Shown piece after piece: positions 25,394 to 37,215 of a DNA stretch of 64,000 nucleotides; the stretch's first letter is position 1, and each line of letters opens with the position of its first letter. The translations under genes and the position numbers were made by a program. The stretch is taken from assembly GCF_026262505.1 (NCBI RefSeq), contig NC_067205.1, positions 12,338,001 through 12,402,000 on the forward strand, given 5' to 3'. Source of the stretch: Trichomonas vaginalis G3. Lineage: Eukaryota; Parabasalia; Trichomonadida; Trichomonadidae. A model generated the notes under the pieces. The model was not told the origin of the DNA, made no database searches, and saw only the letters and a program-made list of their open reading frames with translations.

Positions 25394-26395
25394 ATGAATT
25401 ACCTTCCTGTGATTTCTAACGGAGCAGATCTCCTTCTGCTTATAGCAGTAGGATATTTCCTTGTTAAACTGAAAGTTATTGCCTTCTCTACAATCGCTGC
25501 TACTAACAGATTCTTATTAACCATGTGTTTTCCTTTATTAATCTTTCGATCAGTCGCAAAGTCAAAATTCGGAAATATAAACTTTACACCAATGGTTATT
25601 GGAGCATGCATAGTTATAGGTAACTACATTTTATGCGCAGTAGTTGTATTTTTCGTTAAAACAAAGAAATTTTACTATTATTTAAGTACAGCACTTCCTG
25701 TATGCTACACAAACTATCTAATCATTGGTCTACCATTCTTCCACGTGATTTGGCCAGGTTTGGACGATTCTATGGTTACAATTATCAATTTAACAAATGA
25801 TATCATCGCTATCCCTATTTTCCTCATTATGTTGAATATATACCAGGTACAGGAACATAATAGAGTACATCAAGAAAAGCACAATGGTCAAATTGAAAAA
25901 TTTTCTTTCAAACTTATCCTAACTATCATAAGGAACATCATAATGAATCCCATTATGTTTGGAAACATCATAAGTTTCATTTGGTGCGCTACAGGCTGGG
26001 AAATTCCAACTTATCTGATGAGTTTCGCAAATTTAGCTGCAAATGGTGTTCTTGGCTTATGCTTAATCTGTGTTGGTGGATTCCTTTCTCAATTTGCATT
26101 AGTTGCTTGTCCTTGGCCTCAATTTATTTTTATGTTACTAATGAGACACATAAGTATGCCATTCGTTGGTGCTCTTGCATGTTATATCTTCAAAGTGAAG
26201 CCATTGCTCGCAAGACAATGCACTCTTGTCGCTTCTTTACCTTCTGCCACGGCAAGTTTCTTACTTTCGCATAATGCGAACACAGGACCAGGAGCTTCGT
26301 CTACTATGATCTTCTTTTCTACTGTTTTTTGTGTCCCCGCTTTGATCGGATGGTTATACGTACTTGATAAGCTCCATATCTTTGTCGATGAATAA
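25394..26395 (+). CDS. Auxin efflux carrier family (Mem_trans) transporter, 333 aa
   Basis: Membrane transporter of the AEC/BART superfamily, common in trichomonads; substrate unknown. The first in-frame ATG is at 25394 (MNYLPVISNGADLLLLIAVG); the open frame extends upstream without another ATG. About ten hydrophobic segments are visible, five before and five after a polar central loop (residues ~155-180, VQEHNRVHQEKHNGQIEK). The AEC-type N-terminal pattern (VGYFLVKLKVI, then LLTMCFPLLIF) and the C-terminal ATASFLLSHNAN region support the family. AATAAAG 15 bases after the stop may act in polyadenylation. Frame intact. Confidence 0.85.
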   Translation: MNYLPVISNGADLLLLIAVGYFLVKLKVIAFSTIAATNRFLLTMCFPLLIFRSVAKSKFGNINFTPMVIGACIVIGNYILCAVVVFFVKTKKFYYYLSTALPVCYTNYLIIGLPFFHVIWPGLDDSMVTIINLTNDIIAIPIFLIMLNIYQVQEHNRVHQEKHNGQIEKFSFKLILTIIRNIIMNPIMFGNIISFIWCATGWEIPTYLMSFANLAANGVLGLCLICVGGFLSQFALVACPWPQFIFMLLMRHISMPFVGALACYIFKVKPLLARQCTLVASLPSATASFLLSHNANTGPGASSTMIFFSTVFCVPALIGWLYVLDKLHIFVDE

Positions 26396-26825
26396 GATTC
26401 TTAACAATTTAATAAAGTTTGTTTATACATGTGATGTTTATTCAATTTGACTATCTTTTTCATTTAATTTGATAAAATTCGTTTTTTAATATGAGTATTT
26501 CGGAACTTCAGTGTCTAAATTCAACAGTACTCATTGATTTTATAATGAGAGTACGCTGAATATTAATACATTTTCCATATAAAATTTCATACAAATCAGA
26601 TTATTAGGATTTATCATGTAATATCTATAATGAATCAATTGATTGAAATTATTGAATCAATCTGATTTATATTACCCCTCTCTCAAATGTAGATCTCATA
26701 AACTTTTAATCAGATATTATTTCTCAGTTAGATACACACTCAACTTCGTAGATGTTATGCGTTCACATCTCAAATCCAGAGTAGAGGTGTTTCTTATTGA
26801 AACATTTTTATATTTTAAAAATTTT
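26396..26825. other. Intergenic AT-rich stretch
   Basis: Nothing recognised. It separates the transporter from the opposing discoidin-like pseudogene. Confidence 0.6.
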
Positions 26826-28683
26826 TTATATCAAAATATAGAGAGAAATTGTAGGCATAAACAAACTCAGATAAGGAATACATTTCTTCGAACAAAACAA
26901 GCAATAATCTGATTTGTGGATGATTTGAAATTTTCCGAAAATATCTGTTTTATACAAACACCATATATAACCACCATAAACAGCCTTTCCCATGTTTTTA
27001 AAGTTAATAGCATAGCATTCTTGGGGATTGCTTATAGTAAACGTTTCAGATTTATAATATCCATTTAATCTTTCCGAATTTTGTACATTATCAATAACTT
27101 TCCAATTCTCATTGAAACAAGAAACTTGCCAACTCCTTGCAAAATATCCGGTTTCATATCTTCCATTAGTTAGTGTAAGGTAGTCACAAAATCTAAGTAG
27201 TGGGGCTATCAAAAATTGTGGGGCATTACAAAAGCCTTTCTCTCAAAATTGAATGTCCTCACTACTTAGATTATGTTCAATTCAAAATAGTACCCCTTCA
27301 ATTATTTGAATAGTTTACATTAAAAAGAATATTCAAAAATTGAAAACTTTACTTTAACTATTATAATAATCATGAATAAATATCATTTCACCAAAAATTA
27401 AACCATTTTAAATTGAAAGGCATTCAAATGGGCATCTTTTTTGGGACTATAATATTTGCAATATGTATTAGATGTAATTACGAATCAACTTAAAAATAAG
27501 CCGGTACGCCAATTTTTAAATAATTTCTTGTTAAAAATAAGCAATTACTCTCCTTATTGGCTAAGATCTAAGACGGGCTATGATAATAATAATCAGTGTC
27601 CCAATAATTTTGGCTTGGATCCCTGGCCATTGGAAATTTTGTAATAAATTTCAGCTTGTAACAGATTTTTCGATGCGGATATGTTATGGAACTGATGGTT
27701 GTGGGCATTCCTGACATTGATTAAGTTTGTGTGGTCATATTAGGGATGTTCTTCTTCAAATCTTTTTATTCTAAACGTGCACTTATGATTTTATTAGATA
27801 TTCAATAAGCACATAAAAATATATTTATATTTCAATAAGTTGACAATTTCATCAGTAATTTAAGTTTTTCAGGAATAATTTTTTTTTGATTTGCTTGTAA
27901 CCTACTGAATTATAGTTTGATAAATTGTTTTATTGTACTGCAATTGGTGATATATCTTAAAAACGTTATTAAATCTGTTTTAGACAATTTTCTCAAATAT
28001 ATCATAAAAACATTCAAAAGTTTCTAATACTGAACATAAACTAATCTTTGCATGCAGAAAACTTGACTATTTATAATAAAAACAACCCACAATCTGGGAA
28101 TTTATTGATTCAATTTTAAAAAGAAAAAAATTTTACAGAATTACATATGAGCAACAGGATTTATTTCATTATTAAAGCATGTTTTAACCATTAACATGAC
28201 ATTTCCAAAATCTTAAAAAAAAATATTACATTTTGAAAAAAATGTTCTGTATGATATCCTTGATATTATATATTTGTTTATGTTATTAAATTTGAAAGCA
28301 TTTCAAATTTTGAGAAAATTGATTACTTTTCTTAATATAATCATCTTTACATATAACTTAATATTACAAAAGATTGAAAATTTTCCCTGAAAAGTTAATT
28401 CAAAGTCTCACAATCTAGATTTTGTGAGTACTTTATAATTGGTGAAATATATGGAGGAGCTGAGAAGTGAAATTGTAAAACCCTGATTTGGTTTATTTGC
28501 TCCACACCATAGGTTTTCCACACTTGGATTAAATATATTATTAATAACATAATCCTCTCGTGAATATGAATCTCTTGCAACTCCATTATAATCTCCATTT
28601 GTTTGTGGATAAATTACGCCATTGTCAAATTCTTCTCTTTTTTTTTTGACACTTTTGAACATATTTCGCTTCAAAAAAATCAC
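26826..28683 (-). pseudogene. Discoidin-like (F5/8 type C-like) domain pseudogene split by an insertion
   Basis: The first half is at 28430-28683 (…EEFDNGVIYPQTNGDYNGV…) and the second at 26826-27180 (…YETGYFARSWQVSCFNENWK…). Together they correspond to the single-frame domain at 37216-37794, with the same order of motifs (NPSVENLWCGANKPNQGF, YFTNY, SWQVSCFNENW, GYIWCLYKTDIFGKF). A 1.25-kb element (27181-28430) lies between them. This fold usually binds sugars or lipids on surfaces; in trichomonads it often follows a BTB-like region and a coiled coil. Clearly non-functional here. Confidence 0.75.
27181..28430. mobile_element. 1.25-kb TA-flanked insertion with short terminal inverted repeats
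   Basis: Left end TAGTCACAAAATCTA (27181-27195) and right end TAGATTTTGTGAGTA (28416-28430) are inverted repeats matching at 14 of 15 bases, with TA at both outer edges. It interrupts a discoidin-like pseudogene. TA duplications and a length near 1.3 kb fit the Tc1/mariner group, known in T. vaginalis as Tvmar1, but I see no transposase, so it is a decayed or non-autonomous member. Confidence 0.6.
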
Positions 28684-30767
28684 TATGGAATGATTATATC
28701 ACAGAGCTTCAATGATAGCATATAATTACCTTTATTAGAACAGATAGCATACATTCTTTTTAAACTATTTTTTCTTGATTTCCAAAAAAAACTACAATTT
28801 TCTAAAAATCTCTACCACGTCTATTTTCATCGCATTGCACGTTAGTATTTTTAACCAGACATAAGTATTAAACATCTCGAAAACAAATAATGTTTAAAAA
28901 TCGCTATATTTCAAAAAAGAGTTGCACCAATATAGTGCAGTCAGTTAAAATATAACTACTTACAATTAGTAGAATACAGAGTTTTAATTTATCCTTTTAA
29001 AAATTGAAGGCGTTCAAATATCATCAGTATTTAACATCATTTTAATCATGTGTTGAAATTTCCCTTTAGTTTTTACACTTACACAGCAAATATATCGTCT
29101 ATTTACAGAAAAATATTTTAGCAACCATATATAAAACAATTCCAGCTCTTTTACATTCAAATTTACATTGTAATATCTATAACAACAAGTAAGTTATCTT
29201 GCTTTCACATTCTTTTTAAAATATTTTCGAAACTTTTTAAAATAGATGCGTTGCAGATATATTTGGAATAAATATTTAGACATTATATCTGTATCTAAAC
29301 TATATTCTAAAATCAAAATTACTATCGGCAAAATTTCATCATAAAAATCAGTCATCGTTATGATCGAGACTTGATCGAATATACAAAATGCTTTGGTTCC
29401 AGCATTTATAGTTAATTTTACGGTTTCCCCTCCAATCCAACAATAACCAATCGAAGTTATTTTCAATAAAGGTTAGATTTAAAAATAATTAACAAATATA
29501 TATGTCTCTACAAATGCACTCCAATATAATATTAAGAATAGGCTCTAAAATATTCTGTTCCAGATTACTGAATTAATCAGTGATGAACAGATAGGATAAT
29601 TCCGCTGGTTCTACAAATTTTTAGATTTCCCACATATTTGAGCTCTTATTTTGATGATTATTTGCTTTTGAGATAATTATATTTAGAAATTCATAATTTG
29701 ATCGATATTAATATGAGAAGTTTAGTGCATCCACGATTATATATTAATTAATAGTATTATGAAAGTATCAATGACATTTTTATAATATTATGCTATTGCT
29801 TTCCAATTCTATCGATAGAAGTTGAATCCATAAGTTACAAAGTTATAATGAGAAAAGAAAAATATGAAATAATTGCGTCACATCAATTTGGAGGGATGAA
29901 CGGAAGTAAACAATTTTTTAAATGATAAAAATTTAAATGATTTTATTACAAAAATATGAATTATATGTTATTTCTTATGATTAATTTAATTTTTGAAAGA
30001 GTACGATCGTTCAGAAAAATCAAATTGAGAACATAATATACCAAATATAAAATGGAATTGTATTTAATGAAAAATAGTGATAAAAATTTGGGCTCTGAAT
30101 TAACATTGAATTAATTTAAGAGAATTGATCGGGAAAATACACACGAATTAACGTTAAAATCGCCAAAGGATATAAGAAAATAAAAATCAATTGATTAATT
30201 GAATGCAATATTCTCCAATTCAATATCAAGTAACTATAAAAATATTCAAAATGATGCAAAAAAATTAATGTTAACAAATGCACATACTTTATCAATCATC
30301 ATTTATTTTGATTAAGCGCAGAATTTTCCGTTTATTAATTAAAAATTATGTACTATGTAACTTTGTTAATGGGGAACCAATTTTCAAATTTGAATAGTTT
30401 ATCATATTCTGAAAAACCGCCGTAATAATTTCAATAGGGTGAATAATCTCATTTGCACACATGCAGATTTTTTAATATTTTTCAAAGTAGTTTTATATTT
30501 ATTCAAAAGTCTAATTCAGTAGAAAACAAAAGTCAATTTCAAATTGTTATAAATTTTTCCCATATTATTTATGATTGCATGTACTATCATAATTATTTAT
30601 CAGTATCTCATATTATTTTCAATGTGATTACGTTATTTTTAATTTGTATACTGGCAATACCATTATAACTTCGTTGTTTTATGTTCGTCTAGTTGTTTAA
30701 TATTCCCAAACTCTCATAAAATTTTTTCAATTCAATTGTTCTATCAAACGAACTTTTACAAAATTAT
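28684..30767. other. Gene-free AT-rich region upstream of the cyclase
   Basis: No coding region is supported in 2.1 kb; the short frames at 29194-29466 and 30453-30668 have no recognisable features. The cyclase promoter lies at the right end; the candidate TCATAA at 30713 and TCAATT at 30728 are weak initiator matches. Confidence 0.6.
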
Positions 30768-33700
30768 ATGGACTTAAATAATCAAGGCGGTGCTGTTTCT
30801 CAATCTATCTCTGCGGACTCGTCAAATCAGAATATTAATATTGAAGACTCGAAGAGCTCGATCGATGAAATGTTTCCGCTCTTTTTACAGATATTTCAAC
30901 AGGTCAAGATACCAGTTTTAATGCTTCACCCTTTCTTAGTTGTATTCTTCTTCCAAACACTTTTGGTATCAATCTGGCCATGGAGCAAGTTTTGGGAAAC
31001 TCATCAAGATCATAACGTAATTCATTGGCTCCGAACAGTTTTGTTCTTTGTTCCTAAGCCATATGAAGCACAGAACTATTTAATTGTTTCAGTTGTATTT
31101 ACATTTTTCAATTTATCATCCTTCGTATTAGTAAGATTTCAAATTGCTTATTACAACATGAAAAGAAAATTTGTTTCAATTTTAAACTATCCAATCAGAG
31201 CATACTTCGATACAATTCTTGTTGCAACACTTGTTCCTTCTATGGTTTTGGCAGGCGAAACCTTTTTAAGAATATGTCACAAAGACTTTGATTGGCGCAT
31301 CATACTGTCAATGCTTTTATTCATGGTATCATTTATATATCAAATATATTCATTCATTATCGTCCAAGGATTGGCATCAAAGTCAATTGTTGTCAATGTC
31401 ACTCCATTACTTAACTTTGATCCATCCATTATGGGTTTAACTATTGCAATTCTTCTTGTTACAATTATCCCTTACTTCGTGCTCCTTCTTTTCGAAGCTT
31501 GGGCTCAATTATTTGCAGTATTCTTCCATATTGGCTTATATACGTATTTGATTTACTACAACCAGAAGTTTATACCATTCGTTGATATTCAAACAATGGC
31601 TCTCGCTACAAGTTGGCAAATTGCTTGTCTAGTTGGCGATATAAACTTAATTATCGGTTATTTCTACGATGGAGTTCACTATTTAGTTCCAATACTTTGC
31701 GCATTATGTTTCTTCCTTGGCCTTACACCAGCAGGCTTAGTTTTGTTTACAATTCGTACAAAAAGGATGGTTGCCAAATTATCTCTTGAATTTAAGACAC
31801 AAGATGAAGCATTTGAGTACTTCAAAGAGTTAGGATTAGATCTAGATGTTGCAAAGGCCCAACTTTATCTCAGAACTTCTTTCCAAAATTATTGTCCTGC
31901 ATTTTACCAGTGGCACCTTGTAAACTTCATTGCCGAACACTACGATGATGAAATTTCCTTAAGTACTTGCCTCCAACTCGTCAATTTCTTCCCAAAGGAG
32001 ACAAGATTACAAAATAAGTTACAAAGGTTACTCTTAAAGAGAAGGAAAGTCGGATATGTCACGAGATTTTTGAATTTTGAGGTCGATGCAATCAAAATTT
32101 TGAGACAATTCTCAGTTTCTACGGCATCAAAACTCAAATTAATTGAATTGAAGACAATGTCAAGGCAATGCGAGAACATGACACGTGCAGCCATTGATTC
32201 ACCATTATCTGCAGGTTATTTCGAAGGCGTGGCCACCAAAACCCAGATGGCGAGGGCAATTTGGAAAGAAGCTTTACAAAACGCCCCGAACAACCCAAAG
32301 TTCTGCGAAGAGTACTCGAGATACCTTATAGAATGCGAATGTGACTTCCCAGAAGGCATCAAGATCAAAAACAAGCAACAGATTATCGAAATGGGATCTA
32401 ATTTCGTTGTTGATTACTCATTCCGTTCCATGGTTGCTGTTTTCTCTAAATACATCACAGATGGTATCCTAAATCTTCAAGGCGGTGTTGTTAAAACCAT
32501 TGCAAACAACACAAAAGCAAGTGGCTCACAATCAAACAATTCATCGAACAACTCAGGCCAACAATCATCAGGAAGTGTTGGTGATGACATGACAGATGCA
32601 GATTTAGAAGATTACATTGGCAAACAGGCGATTAAATTGTCAAGAACAAGATTGGCATTACACAGAGCATTAGAAAACAAAGTTGCCAAATCAATAAAAG
32701 CAGTAAATCCAGCAAGTATCTTTATTATGATTTACGTAATCATTGTCATTGCTGTTGGTTTTACTTACGCATCACAGAAGATGAAATCACAAGTAAAATT
32801 GATGTCACAACTCAATTACAGTTCACAGAACAGATTTTATACTGCTTGTGCTAACATTGCTATCATTGCTGCTTATTTCACTGAAGACAATGGTATTATT
32901 AAATATGCAATACCCGTTAGAAAATATTATGTATCTGATGATATTCCTTATGTTATATTTAACCTACCAAATTTGTTACCACAAGTTACTAATTTCACAA
33001 CGCAATCCCTTTCTAACTTGAATTTGTTGATGTCTTCGATGGTTGATTTGGCAACCCAAGGTGAAGATGTTTATAACATTGCTTCTCAGCTGATGAATCC
33101 TATTGATGTATTCCAAGTTTGTGCAAAAACAAAATATCCATTTAGTACTCCATCATTTGCAACAAAGGGTTCATTGACATCTTTAATAACACTTTTGACG
33201 ACAGCACAAAGGGAATATTCAGGACACACAACAACTTTAGATGCTTTGATCTCTGATGATACATGCGAATTAACTGTTAACTTCCAGTCATATTTCGCAG
33301 GTGTTACTGCTTTGTTTGATGAATTGGATGTTTATCAAAACAAAAAAGGAACATCATTGAATGACAAATTCAAACTTCTTGAAATTGTTATTCCTGTTGT
33401 TACTTTTGTTGTTGTTTTCGCTCCTGTTTTCATCATCCATTTCTTAACTGTTAGATCATTAAACAAACTCATTGAAATCATCAAGAGTTTCGATTCCAAA
33501 GCTAAACTCGAAGCCAAAGATTCAATCCTTGTTAATCCTGGTGTTGATGATGCAAGAATGAATGAAATGAATGCTTCTTCAATGCAATCAATTGTTTTGA
33601 TGTTATGCGCTTGTTTTGTTTCATTGATTTTCTTAGGAATTAACTTAATTGGCTGGTTAATGACAAGTAGAAGTAACACAAGATTGTTACATATCAACAA

Positions 33701-35453
33701 ATGGAATGAATTCGCTTCAAAGAGATTGAGTTTATCTGCTGAATTAATGAATATGTTAGTTACATTGATTGTTATTCATGATGAACCAAATAAATTCTTC
33801 TTGACAGATACTACATTAGTTAGTGGTATCATTAAGTTGCTTTTGAATCAATTAACAACTGTTGATAATTACTTGGTAAATGGTGTGAATGAAACTCCTG
33901 CATGCAAAGGATTTGATAAAGAATTAGATAACTTAAATGTTATTGATGCTCCGTTACCTGAAGGAGATACTGATGAACAAGATGTCTATAGAAATGCTTC
34001 AATTCATCAGCAGATACAGATCTTGCAGACATATGTTCAATCAATTCTTACTTCTGTAGCTTATAACACAACAATACAAGTAACTGATGTTTCAAACGCA
34101 TTTTATTTGGCTAATTTCAGAATGTTCCATAAGCTAGAAAAAGTTACACAAAGATTATTGGAACTAGGCCAAATAGAAAAAGACAAGATTCACACTGTTT
34201 TCTATATTTTAATAGGTGTAGCAATCGCTTCTTTAATTGCTTGGATGATTATAATTACAATGTATTATAATATAAGAGTTTCAGCATATAAAGCAGCTCT
34301 TTTCATTATCAAGAGATTCTCACCATATACTTTGATAAACAACAAGATGTTTAACAAAGTTTTCCTCAAAGAAAAAGGCGCAAACAAGAATGAGAAACTC
34401 ACAATTGAAGGATCAATCATTATGAATGCAAATGACTCTATTTTCTGCACTTCTTTGATAGGAACTGTTGAAATTGTTAACAACGCAGTTCCAACACTTT
34501 TAGGATACACTCCTGAACAGATTTTGGGTCAAAGAATTACAGAGTTCTTCACACAAAAGGATGGAGACACAATCATGCAGAAATTGGAACAAATGAAGTC
34601 AGGACAAAGCTCTTCTTTCTTCGAGGATGATTTCGTTGCTGTTTCCGATTCATCACAGGAAATCCCTGTCCATGTAACAATCATCGGTATGAAGAAGGAA
34701 GGAAGTGATGATGTCAACTCTTTCGTCTTGGTTTTAAGAGATCAAACAGCTTTAGTTAACCAGAAGAAACAAGCTGAAGAAGCCAAAGCTAAGTCAGAAA
34801 AGTTGCTTTATCAGATCCTTCCAAGAGATATCGTTGTTCAATTGAACAGAGGTGAGAAAGATATTTCTTTCGTTGTTCCTTCAGCAACAATTGTTTTCAT
34901 CGATATCAACAAGTTCTCTGAATATTCATCTAATCTAAGTCCACAAGATATCATGGCAAACTTGTCTTTCTACTTCGCTTGCATTGATAAGATCGCAGCC
35001 AAATACAACATGCTCACAAAGATTAAGTTGATAGGTGATATCTACATGGCAGCAACTGGTTTGTTCAACCCTGACGCACAACCTGAATCCCACGCAGAAC
35101 AAACAATTTTGTTCGGTATTGATTGCGTAAATACTTTGGACGAAGTCAACATTAAGTTGGAAGCAAACTTGGCTATAAGAATTGGTATCAACAGTGGTGG
35201 TCCAGTCATTGCTGGTGTTTTGGGTACTGATAAACCTGTCTTCGATATCATTGGTGATCCAATCAATGTCGCTGCAAGATTACAGACAACTTGCGAAATC
35301 AATCATGTACACATTTCTCAGGCTACTTACGATTTAGTCAAGGGAATGAACTTCGAACTCACTCAACGTGGTGAGACATTCCTTAAAGGAAAAGGAAAGC
35401 AGATGACTTATTATGTAACTCATCCAGGATCAACATTCAACACAGAAGCTTAA
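30768..35453 (+). CDS. Membrane adenylyl cyclase with PAS domain, 1561 aa
   Basis: Makes cyclic AMP from ATP. Residues ~45-330 hold about seven membrane segments. Residues ~335-650 are a cytosolic helical region with a low-complexity Ser/Asn/Gln stretch (ASGSQSNNSSNNSGQQSS). Further membrane segments follow near 657-678, 875-897, 942-966 and 1145-1168, with large loops between. A PAS-like domain is at ~1225-1325 (VNNAVPTLLGYTPEQILGQ). The class III cyclase domain is at ~1350-1545: metal aspartates D1379 and D1424, transition-state N1500 and R1504. The purine pocket has K1420 and D1493, the ATP-selecting pair rather than Glu/Cys of guanylyl cyclases. Frame intact; large multi-TM cyclases like this are expanded in trichomonads. 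Confidence 0.93.
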   Translation: MDLNNQGGAVSQSISADSSNQNINIEDSKSSIDEMFPLFLQIFQQVKIPVLMLHPFLVVFFFQTLLVSIWPWSKFWETHQDHNVIHWLRTVLFFVPKPYEAQNYLIVSVVFTFFNLSSFVLVRFQIAYYNMKRKFVSILNYPIRAYFDTILVATLVPSMVLAGETFLRICHKDFDWRIILSMLLFMVSFIYQIYSFIIVQGLASKSIVVNVTPLLNFDPSIMGLTIAILLVTIIPYFVLLLFEAWAQLFAVFFHIGLYTYLIYYNQKFIPFVDIQTMALATSWQIACLVGDINLIIGYFYDGVHYLVPILCALCFFLGLTPAGLVLFTIRTKRMVAKLSLEFKTQDEAFEYFKELGLDLDVAKAQLYLRTSFQNYCPAFYQWHLVNFIAEHYDDEISLSTCLQLVNFFPKETRLQNKLQRLLLKRRKVGYVTRFLNFEVDAIKILRQFSVSTASKLKLIELKTMSRQCENMTRAAIDSPLSAGYFEGVATKTQMARAIWKEALQNAPNNPKFCEEYSRYLIECECDFPEGIKIKNKQQIIEMGSNFVVDYSFRSMVAVFSKYITDGILNLQGGVVKTIANNTKASGSQSNNSSNNSGQQSSGSVGDDMTDADLEDYIGKQAIKLSRTRLALHRALENKVAKSIKAVNPASIFIMIYVIIVIAVGFTYASQKMKSQVKLMSQLNYSSQNRFYTACANIAIIAAYFTEDNGIIKYAIPVRKYYVSDDIPYVIFNLPNLLPQVTNFTTQSLSNLNLLMSSMVDLATQGEDVYNIASQLMNPIDVFQVCAKTKYPFSTPSFATKGSLTSLITLLTTAQREYSGHTTTLDALISDDTCELTVNFQSYFAGVTALFDELDVYQNKKGTSLNDKFKLLEIVIPVVTFVVVFAPVFIIHFLTVRSLNKLIEIIKSFDSKAKLEAKDSILVNPGVDDARMNEMNASSMQSIVLMLCACFVSLIFLGINLIGWLMTSRSNTRLLHINKWNEFASKRLSLSAELMNMLVTLIVIHDEPNKFFLTDTTLVSGIIKLLLNQLTTVDNYLVNGVNETPACKGFDKELDNLNVIDAPLPEGDTDEQDVYRNASIHQQIQILQTYVQSILTSVAYNTTIQVTDVSNAFYLANFRMFHKLEKVTQRLLELGQIEKDKIHTVFYILIGVAIASLIAWMIIITMYYNIRVSAYKAALFIIKRFSPYTLINNKMFNKVFLKEKGANKNEKLTIEGSIIMNANDSIFCTSLIGTVEIVNNAVPTLLGYTPEQILGQRITEFFTQKDGDTIMQKLEQMKSGQSSSFFEDDFVAVSDSSQEIPVHVTIIGMKKEGSDDVNSFVLVLRDQTALVNQKKQAEEAKAKSEKLLYQILPRDIVVQLNRGEKDISFVVPSATIVFIDINKFSEYSSNLSPQDIMANLSFYFACIDKIAAKYNMLTKIKLIGDIYMAATGLFNPDAQPESHAEQTILFGIDCVNTLDEVNIKLEANLAIRIGINSGGPVIAGVLGTDKPVFDIIGDPINVAARLQTTCEINHVHISQATYDLVKGMNFELTQRGETFLKGKGKQMTYYVTHPGSTFNTEA

Positions 35454-35792
35454 TTTTACATTTATTTGTTTATATATATATTTTCTTGTTTTAGTAACTT
35501 GTAACATTTATAATTTTTATTTATCTATGCAAATAAACTTTAATTTTAAAAAACTTTTAACTCTGTTTTTCATAAGAATAATGAAACTCATTCAACTTTA
35601 GCAATTGAGTCGTTTTCTCTTTAATCAAGATATGCTTGTTGAAAAACCTCGATTTTCACCTTTGGTCGACATTGTGTCGAACCTTATTTTTTTTTGCAGC
35701 ATATGAAATATAATATTGAAAACAAAACAACACATATCATATAATAAAGTTCCAATTCATTTATTTAGAAACAACAAAAATAAATAACAATT
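35454..35792. other. 3' region of the cyclase gene
   Basis: A/T-rich with AATAAAC at about 35531, a possible polyadenylation signal. A short inverted word pair at 35666 (GTCGACATTGTGTCGAAC) is present. No gene. Confidence 0.6.
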
Positions 35793-36515
35793 GATGAGAG
35801 AGATCTAAGGGATGAGATAGTAAGTTGTTGGAAGAGAGAGATCTAAGGAATGAGAGAGTAAGTTGCTGGAAGAGAGAGATCTAAGGAATGAGAGAGTAAG
35901 TTGTTGGAAGAGAGAGATCTAAGGAATGAGAGAGTAAGTTGCTGGAAGAGAGAGATCTAAGGAATGAGAGAGTAAGTTGCTGGAAGAGAGAGATCTAAGG
36001 AATGAGAGAGTAAGTTGCTGGAAGAGAGAGATCTAAGGAATGAGAGAGTAAGTTGCTGGAAGAGAGAGATCTAAGGAATGAGAGAGTAAGTTGCTGGAAG
36101 AGAGAGATCTAAGGAATGAGAGAGTAAGTTGCTGGAAGAGAGAGATCTAAGGAATGAGAGAGTAAGTTGCTGGAAGAGAGAGATCTAAGGAATGAGAGAG
36201 TAAGTTGCTGGAAGAGAGAGATCTAAGGAATGAGATAGTAAGTTGTTGGATGAGAGAGAGTTAGTTGTTGGATGAGAGAGAGTAAGTTGCTGGATGAGAG
36301 ATCTAAGGAATGAGAGAGTAAGTTGCTGGAAGAGAGAGATCTAAGGAATGAGAGAGTAAGTTGCTGGAAGAGAGAGATCTAAGGAATGAGAGAGTAAGTT
36401 GTTGGATGAGAGAGAGTAAGTTGTTGGATGAGAGATCTAAGGAATGAGAGAATAAGTTGCTGGATGAGAGAATAAGTTGTTGGATGAGAGAGAACAAGCT
36501 GTTGAATGAGAGAGA
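35793..36515. repeat. 38-bp minisatellite, about 19 units
   Basis: The unit contains GAGAGATCTAAGGAATGAGA then GAGTAAGTTGCTGGA and recurs with little change from 35793 to about 36230, then in shortened and mixed versions to 36515. It is strand-asymmetric (purine-rich plus strand). The open frame on the minus strand is a by-product of the repeat. Confidence 0.95.
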
Positions 36516-36542
36516 ACTGAGGATGAAAAGGGAAGCACATAG

Positions 36543-36602
36543 CCTCGGCTTTCGCCGAGGAAATTAAAATTAACGTACCAAGTACGGTTCAACTTTTAAT
36601 TT
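36543..36602. other. Two adjacent hairpins after the minisatellite
   Basis: CCTCGGC-TTTC-GCCGAGG at 36543-36560 is a perfect 7-bp stem. It is followed directly by AATTAAAA…CGTAC-CAA-GTACG…TTTTAATT at about 36562-36601. GC content is high for the region. Function unknown. Confidence 0.6.
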
Positions 36603-37215
36603 GGGCATAAACGTTATATCTCTAAATCATAACTTTTTGAGATATGTCAATGATGATTGATGGAGTGTCGATTTTAATTGAGAAGATTGAAGTGTATCGA
36701 GGAAGTGACCAAAAAGTCTCTCAATTTTGATAATGTGTCGGACGGTTTGACAGACACATATACTTTTCACTAAAACTTAAATATATGAATCGTGACTAAT
36801 TATAATGACTTTTTGCTGTTAAATTTTTATTGAATCTCATTTAGAAATTTCAATTTTTCAACAAAATTATTTTTATTTTGAAATTTTTGTATAGCAGACA
36901 CATAGTCAACACATTGATTTCTCTTGCCGACACACTATCGTCAAAATTAGACAAGCGTAAATCAAGATGTGTTAAAAAAAAAGTTCAAAAATGAGTATAT
37001 ATTTTGGAAGAATTTGAATTGTGATAAATATTTAAATTAGGTTTTCACTGAAGACTGTGGAGATGCCTGACTGTAGGCAATGAAACTCTACGCCTAGTTG
37101 CATGATATCATAATAAGAGTGAGCTAATATCATTGATTTTACTGCAGTTATAGAAGTGAATTTTCATATTCAAAATTTTTAAAAGTGACAAAAATGATTT
37201 GATACTCAGTATTAT
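36603..37215. other. Intergenic DNA containing a dispersed repeat
   Basis: No gene. The part at ~36660-36960 shares words with 55840-56150 (GGTTTGACAGACAC, GACACACTATCGTC against GACACCTATCGTC), suggesting copies of one degraded repeat family. Confidence 0.5.

Noticed and set aside
27195-27205. TAGTGGGGCT shared by the TA-flanked element and Maverick tips
   Set aside because: Ten bases only, with different flanks; treated as coincidence.
36303-36497. Ser/Leu-rich frame on the minus strand
   Set aside because: Translation of the 38-bp minisatellite.
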